A DNA stretch of 64,000 nt from Phallusia mammillata. Taxonomy: Eukaryota; Chordata; Ascidiacea; Phlebobranchia; Ascidiidae. The translations under genes were made by a program, and so were the position numbers. The notes under the pieces were generated by a model, which saw only the letters and a list, made by a program, of their open reading frames with translations, was not told the DNA's origin and made no database searches. Shown here piece by piece: positions 54,922-61,721 of this stretch (position 1 is its first letter; every line of letters starts with the position of its first letter). The stretch is taken from assembly GCA_003260075.1 (NCBI GenBank), contig QLIY01000424.1, forward strand, positions 1-64,000, given 5' to 3'.

Positions 54922-57900
54922 ATATATCTGTATAAAAATTACAACGTTTAGACCTTTGGTGCAGTAATGTTAGTAAAAAAAATGAAAACCACAAAATTTA
55001 TTAGGCTCTGGCTCGCGAACAATCCCGACTTCTCACTGAAACAGATGAACAACAAACTGCTGAAACTGAGAGACTTGCTGCTGATTTGGACAAGAGAGAG
55101 AAAGAAGACGAGGAAGCCTTGGAGCGAAAGTTGAAGGAGGAAGCGGAGAAAGCTCTGCGGGAAACCAAGGCCAAACATGAGACAGAAGCGAGAGCAAGAA
55201 CCGATCTATCTGACGAACAAGTGCAACAGGTTGGTCGTGTGATTTAGATTGTGGCGGTTTTCTGATTTGTTGTAGTTGCAAAGTTCTAGCTAAACCATCC
55301 GGTTGCTTCCAAATCATTCATGTAAGCCTGCTTCCAAATTAGTTTTGTGTTGTTGCTCCCAAACCACTTATATCTGATTGTTTTTAACTATCCATATCTA
55401 GTTGTTTCTAAACCATTTAAATGTGGTTGGTTCTGAACCATCAGAAACAAGTTGCTTACACTAAACCATTTATGTGTGTTTGCGTTCGAGTGGTTTTCGT
55501 GTGGTTGTTCCCAAACCATCCAGGTCTGGTTGTTTTTAAGCCACCCACTTCTGGTTGATTTTAAACCACCTAAATTTTGGTTAATTCTGAACCATTTATG
55601 TATAACTGTTCCCTAACCGTCCGCGTCTGGTTGTTTTTTCACCCTCCTTGTCTGGTTGATTTTACCATCCAAATTTGGTCAATTTTGAGCCATTTATATG
55701 TGGTTGCTTCCAAACCATCCGCGGACGGTTGTTTTTTTTACCATACGTGTCTGTTTGTTTTGAACCATCCATATCTGGTTGTTTTTAAACCATTAATATT
55801 GCTTGATGTCAAACCATTCACTTACCAATGAACATTTCTTCAGCTGCTTGCCGCTCACCAGCAAGAAATCGACGAAATCGAGCAGGCTTTGAGCAAACAA
55901 CAAAACCGACAGAGAGCCGCACTCCGTGAGAAACTCGCTGCTCGTCGCATGAGGAAAACTGGAGCACTTCGAAGTCGCCAGGAGATTGAGAAAGCAAGAG
56001 AAGAAGTTGAACAGAGGAAGGAAATGTCACAAGTACAAGCGAAGACCGTAAGTTAAATGGTTGAGTTTCAGTCGCAATATTAGTTTGTTTTCAGAAGTTT
56101 GAAATGTGAATTCCAAACCCCCCCCCCAGACCGTAAGTTAAATGGTTGAGTTTCAGTCGCAATATTAGTTTGTTTCTAGAAGTTTGAAATGTGAATTCCA
56201 AAAAGTAAGTATCAAAAGTGTCAAACAGGTCATAAGTTTAAACAAACACTAATTCATAAAAAATGATTGATTTGGCACATGTATTTAAGATGACTTAAAT
56301 ATAAGCATATTTTTCGAAACTATTTTAATGCATTGTTTTTTCTCATTCCAATGTTTATTTAAAACTACAAACCATGTCTATATTATTGTGTTAAAATGCA
56401 AAAAAAAAACACTTATGTAATGTTTTGTTTTTTAGATGAAGGAGGCTGAACGCGCCGCAATCATTGAAGGAATCGAGAAAAATGGATCCCAAACTAGCGA
56501 GAAGATTATACAGAAGGTTTTGGAGAAGCGACACGCTCAGGTACAACACCGAACAATTAAAATCGGATTGCCACATTAATAAGGTACAATAACAAAATGC
56601 GACATTTTTAGGAATTGAAAGATCTTGAGGCTGAATGGGCCCTGAAGAAAAAGATTATGTTGGAAGAAGCGCTGAAAACTGTTATGGAACAATACCAAGC
56701 TGAGAGAGACGCAATGGTTAGTGAATAAAACTGTATAACATTTGAAAGCCAAAACTACATCTTATGTTTGCATGTATGTCCACTCCTTCATATGTTACGC
56801 TTAAAATGCATTGTTAATTCCAAAGTAACTAAGATATATACATTCGTACTGGGATCAGCCCCGAAGCGTCCATGTTGGCCAGCGATCACGGCATACTCAT
56901 TTATAAATCAGAGTCGCTTCAGGGCTGATCCCAGTATGAATGTATTTATCTCAGCCACTTTGGAACTAACAATGCATTGGGTTTGAATCCCAGCGCACGC
57001 TAGATTTTGTAGCCTGTGTCTTGCCGTATGGGAACCTTTGGCTTGATTCGGTATCACGCTTTTAATGGGTCTGGCGTGCTATGATATTATTCGAAAGTAA
57101 CGTAACGAATGCAATATTTCGAAGAAACGTAGAACACTTGGCCATTTTTGCTGTTTTAAAGTCAGTCAATGAAAGTATCAATTTGAGTTTTCCTTAATTT
57201 TGTCACTGTTTAAAATTTAGCTCCTGAGACACGAAGCCGAAATGCAGAAACTTGAAGCTGAGGGATTGTCAGGTGATGAACTTGCAAGACGAAAAGCGGA
57301 TCTCTTGGAACAACACAAAGCTGAGTTGAGGTGTGTAACAACTAATTCTGATTGTACAATAAAACTTAAGATAAATCTTCATTGAAACCAGTTAACATGT
57401 GCAATTTTCTATGTTATATGCCAAATTTGTTCCTAATGGTTTAATAAGGTTGGTTCAAAAACTTTTCACAAATACTTATTTTATTCTCACTGTTTAATGT
57501 TTTGGCTTTTATACAGCATTTTATTTGTCTTGTCTATTCTTTAAAGATGCTTGTTTTTCCAAACCAGACCATTTGGGTTTTCGCATCTTTTTGTCTGTTT
57601 AATAACTGAACCTATTGTACATAATGGGACAATCCATAAAATCCTTTTCTGCGTTTTTTTGTAGTTCACTGGACAAGAAGAACAAGAAAGCACGTAAGGA
57701 TATCGAAGCTTCGGTCACTGGAGAATGGAAACTGGATTATTCTCAAGCCAAACTTGACCTGAAAGAAAAACATTACCAGGTATTTTTGTAATTACTGTTT
57801 GTACCTAATTTACTGTCAGCAAACATGCTCGAGTATTTTAGCAGACAATTTAAGTTTTGGTTAATGGTATGGTTATGGGAAGTTCTTGAACATAATTAAT

Positions 57901-60900
57901 GAGAATTTTGGCAATGCAAGTGGTCGGCAGGGATTTTATTTCCAAAACTAAGTACTGTAGTAAGTTAGAAGTTCGACGACCTTGTCATTACACTAAAAAG
58001 AAGGTGAAAGACAAACTTTTTTGTTGTTCTTGTAGGAGTTCGCCGAAGCTCTGCGTGAACTTGCTCCTAGTGCTTCCCAACAAAAATCTGCCGCCGACGC
58101 CGATAAGACCGCTAAGAGGTTAGAAGAAGTGAAAGAACAGCTCGAAAAGGTTGGAACCGTAAAAAATATCGAGAAAAAGATTTATATCTGTTGTTGAAAC
58201 ATTGTGCGTAAAAAAATTCGTTTGGCAGGTAAAATTACGAAGGGTTGGTCATACAAATGAGAAAAATTATCAAACTGCAAAACAATTTGACAAATTTAAC
58301 TTGAAACACTTTTTTTATGTAAAATTGTTGACATTTTTGTGCGATTTTTTTTCCTACTAAACAAATTAGCCATACAAGACTTTCTCTTTGTTTATCCCCC
58401 CCCCCAAACATTGTGCGTAAAAAAATTCGTTTGGCAGGTAAAATTACGAAGGGCTGGTCATACAAATGAGAAAAATTATCTAACTGCAAAACAATTTGAC
58501 AAATTTAACTTGAAACACTTTTTTGATGTAAAATTGTCGACATTTTTTTGCGAATTTTTTTCCTACTAAACAAATTAGCCATACAAGACTTTCTCTTTGT
58601 TTGAGTTGTGATCCGAATTACTAAGTCTTCGTCTTTAGGAGCGGGATGCGGCTGAGAAGAAGTTTGCACAAGAGAGGATGGAACTCGAAGATGAAGAGAA
58701 GAAGAGGATTGCGGAAGCCATGAAGGAGTTTGAGGATCAACTGGAAGAAGAAACAGAGCAGGAGAAGATGAAAGCTGAGAAGACACTCAACACTCTTGCC
58801 AAGAGAAAAGAGAACCCCCCCCCCTGCACAAGAGAGGATGGAACTCGAAGATGAAGAGAAGAAGAGGATTGCCGAAGCCATGAAGGAGTTTGAGGATCAA
58901 CTGGAAGAAGAAACAGAGCAAGAGAAGATGAAAGCTGAGAAGACACTCAGCACACTTGCCAAGAGAAAAGAGAAACTCCTCAAGGTTTTGTTTCAGAATT
59001 ATCCACAAGAATCTTTTTTTTTTGTTTACCTCTTTGCAGATTTTTTTTATGCTAAAATTTACAAGTTGGATTAACAAACTGAAAATTCACCCCAAAGTGT
59101 GCTTAAAATTATAATTTTGCTGATCTAAGCAACTAAATTTGGATGCTTTGTTGAACCCCAAATGGTGGTAAATTAGCCTTCTGGGGGCCAGTTTAACTTT
59201 TGTAGACCGAGCTCTTTTATTCCATCATTACTTTTCTCATTTTTTTAAGAAGCTTTTCGCCTGAAGATAATGCTAAGATATACGCCAACCTAATTCCATA
59301 AAAGCGGTTTATAATTTGTAACAATTTAAAAAAAAATTGGGTAATATTTTTTCAATATTTAGTGGCAAATTGTCATTGTAGCACAGCAGTAATAATTGTC
59401 GATCAAGTATTACAGAAACAGTAAAGAACAGGAAAGCATAAAGTCATTACGCAAAAAAATCCTTTTCATGGATTTATGCATAACTGTTCTTTTATTTATC
59501 TAGGACAAGAGACAGAAAATGAAGGAGGAACTTGACAGAGCAGCTGCTGCAGGAGCAAGTGAAGAGGAACAGAAGAGAATCCTCGATCAGGTGACTTGGA
59601 GCATTATCCATATTAAAATCATGCAAATACGTTTTGTAAAAACAAATAAAAATAAAAAAACAATTCAGATTTTGACGCAAACAAGGCCTAAGCCTCCTAC
59701 CATTCTGTCGTTGAAATTATTTTATTTAATTATTGAACAACTCTCATAAAGTACGTTAAAACTTATTTTATATTTTTGGTTGGTGTTGACTCAGGATTAA
59801 GTGATAACCTGCAATACTTAAAAGTTCCTGAACCCCCCCCCCGTGCCAAAATTAATTGCTGTAAAATAACTCTCACAAAGAAATCTAAAAAAAAAACTTT
59901 AAAGGCTGTGTATCGTGTATTCTTGATTTGTGTTGACTTGACATTGTAAGAATCCGTAATGCTTAAATGTTCCTGGCCCCCCCCCCAGCAGCTGCTGCTG
60001 GAGCAAGTGAAGAGGAACAGAAGCGAATCCTTGATCAGGTGATTAAAAACATCATCCATATTAAAATCAAGCAAATTCTTTTCGTAAAAACATCATCCAT
60101 GCGTTTCGTAAATACAAATCCACAGTATTGCAAAGGTTTTTTCGCACGCAACGCCCCCCCCCCAATTTTCAGCATGAGAAAGATGTTGAAAATCTGACAA
60201 ACAAGATGGATCAGGAGAGACTCCGGATGCAGAGCAAGCTCCAGGAGAGGATGAAGAAGATGAGAAAGGAAAAACTGGCGGTAGGAAATGAATTTAAAGT
60301 TAAAACTTTATAACTTAACTTAACTTCAAACTTTATAACTTTAAAATTGCGTGATGTTTATCAAATTAATTAATATTTCAGGCCAAGAAAGCTGAATTGC
60401 GACAAGAAACATCTGAAAACCGGAAAACATTCGAAGACAAACAAAAAGCTGAAATGCAGAAAGTCAAAGAAAAACAGGTGAGTACCTTTTATGTTTCACG
60501 TCATTTTTTTAATTCCTACCGATATCGTAGCCTACCTAGTTTTACTTCTAAAATGTTGGACATTCTTATTAAACTTCTTTTCTCAGGTGGACGAGATGCA
60601 AGAAACATCCCGGATGTTGCAAGAGAAGGATCAGAGGAAGAAGAAAGAGCTGGAAGAAATCCCGATCCTCAAGGAACAAGATCTTACTCAAACAGGTTCT
60701 TGCGCTTATTCTTCTTTGTCGAAAAACGAAAAAATCGTTTTGTTTAAAAATGGTGTCTTGAACACACACAAACGTTATATGTCTTAGTCAAAATTAGAAA
60801 AAATTTCTGTCATAATCAATCGGAAAGGGAAACAAACTGCAGATAGTGTACACTGTTTCGACCTAGCAGGTCTCATCAGTGCCGCTGGTGACAAGACATA

Positions 60901-60977
60901 GGCCGTATGGGGTAGTGTAGCTATCCAACGGCACTCCAGTAACAGGCTTTAAAGCCATACCCCACCTATTCTGTGCG

Positions 60978-61037
<60 letters not shown>

Positions 61038-61653
61038 AGTGTCTGCAGCTTATCAGTTATTGGCTCGATGCTTATACATTGAAAAGGAAGATATAAGCTA
61101 TTTTCCAGACTACCAAAAACTCTGAAACACTTTGTCTAGTCTTAGGTAATATTTCTACTTGCGTTTCTAACCATAAAGCAATCACTGTAGCCCCCCCCCC
61201 ATGCAAGAAACATCCCGGATGTTGCAAGAGAAGGATCAGAGGAAGAAGGAAGAGCTTGACGAAATCCCGATTCTCAAGGAACAAGATCTTACTCAAACAG
61301 GTGATTGTGGTATATTTTGTCTTTTTTTGGAAAATCTAATTGTCTTAAAATCGTTTTGTTGAAGCCCAGGTTGTCCAAATGTCATTGCACAAAATAGGTA
61401 CCGGTCTATTACTTCTGTTTCATGACCAGAGCGAAACTGAATTTTTTGTTTCAAATACGCTTTAAACTCTTTTTTGTTTGCTTACCTTGATTAAGATTTT
61501 TATGGCGTTTTCTTTGCTCATAAAGTGTAGTTGAATATGCACGGGAGCTTCTGGGTTCACCGTGTAACCAACTAACCAACTAACCAATAAACATATGCAC
61601 ACAGATGCTCCACCAATCGTTACACAAGCTCCAATGCTTGCAGCAGCTCAGTA

Positions 61654-61721
<68 letters not shown>

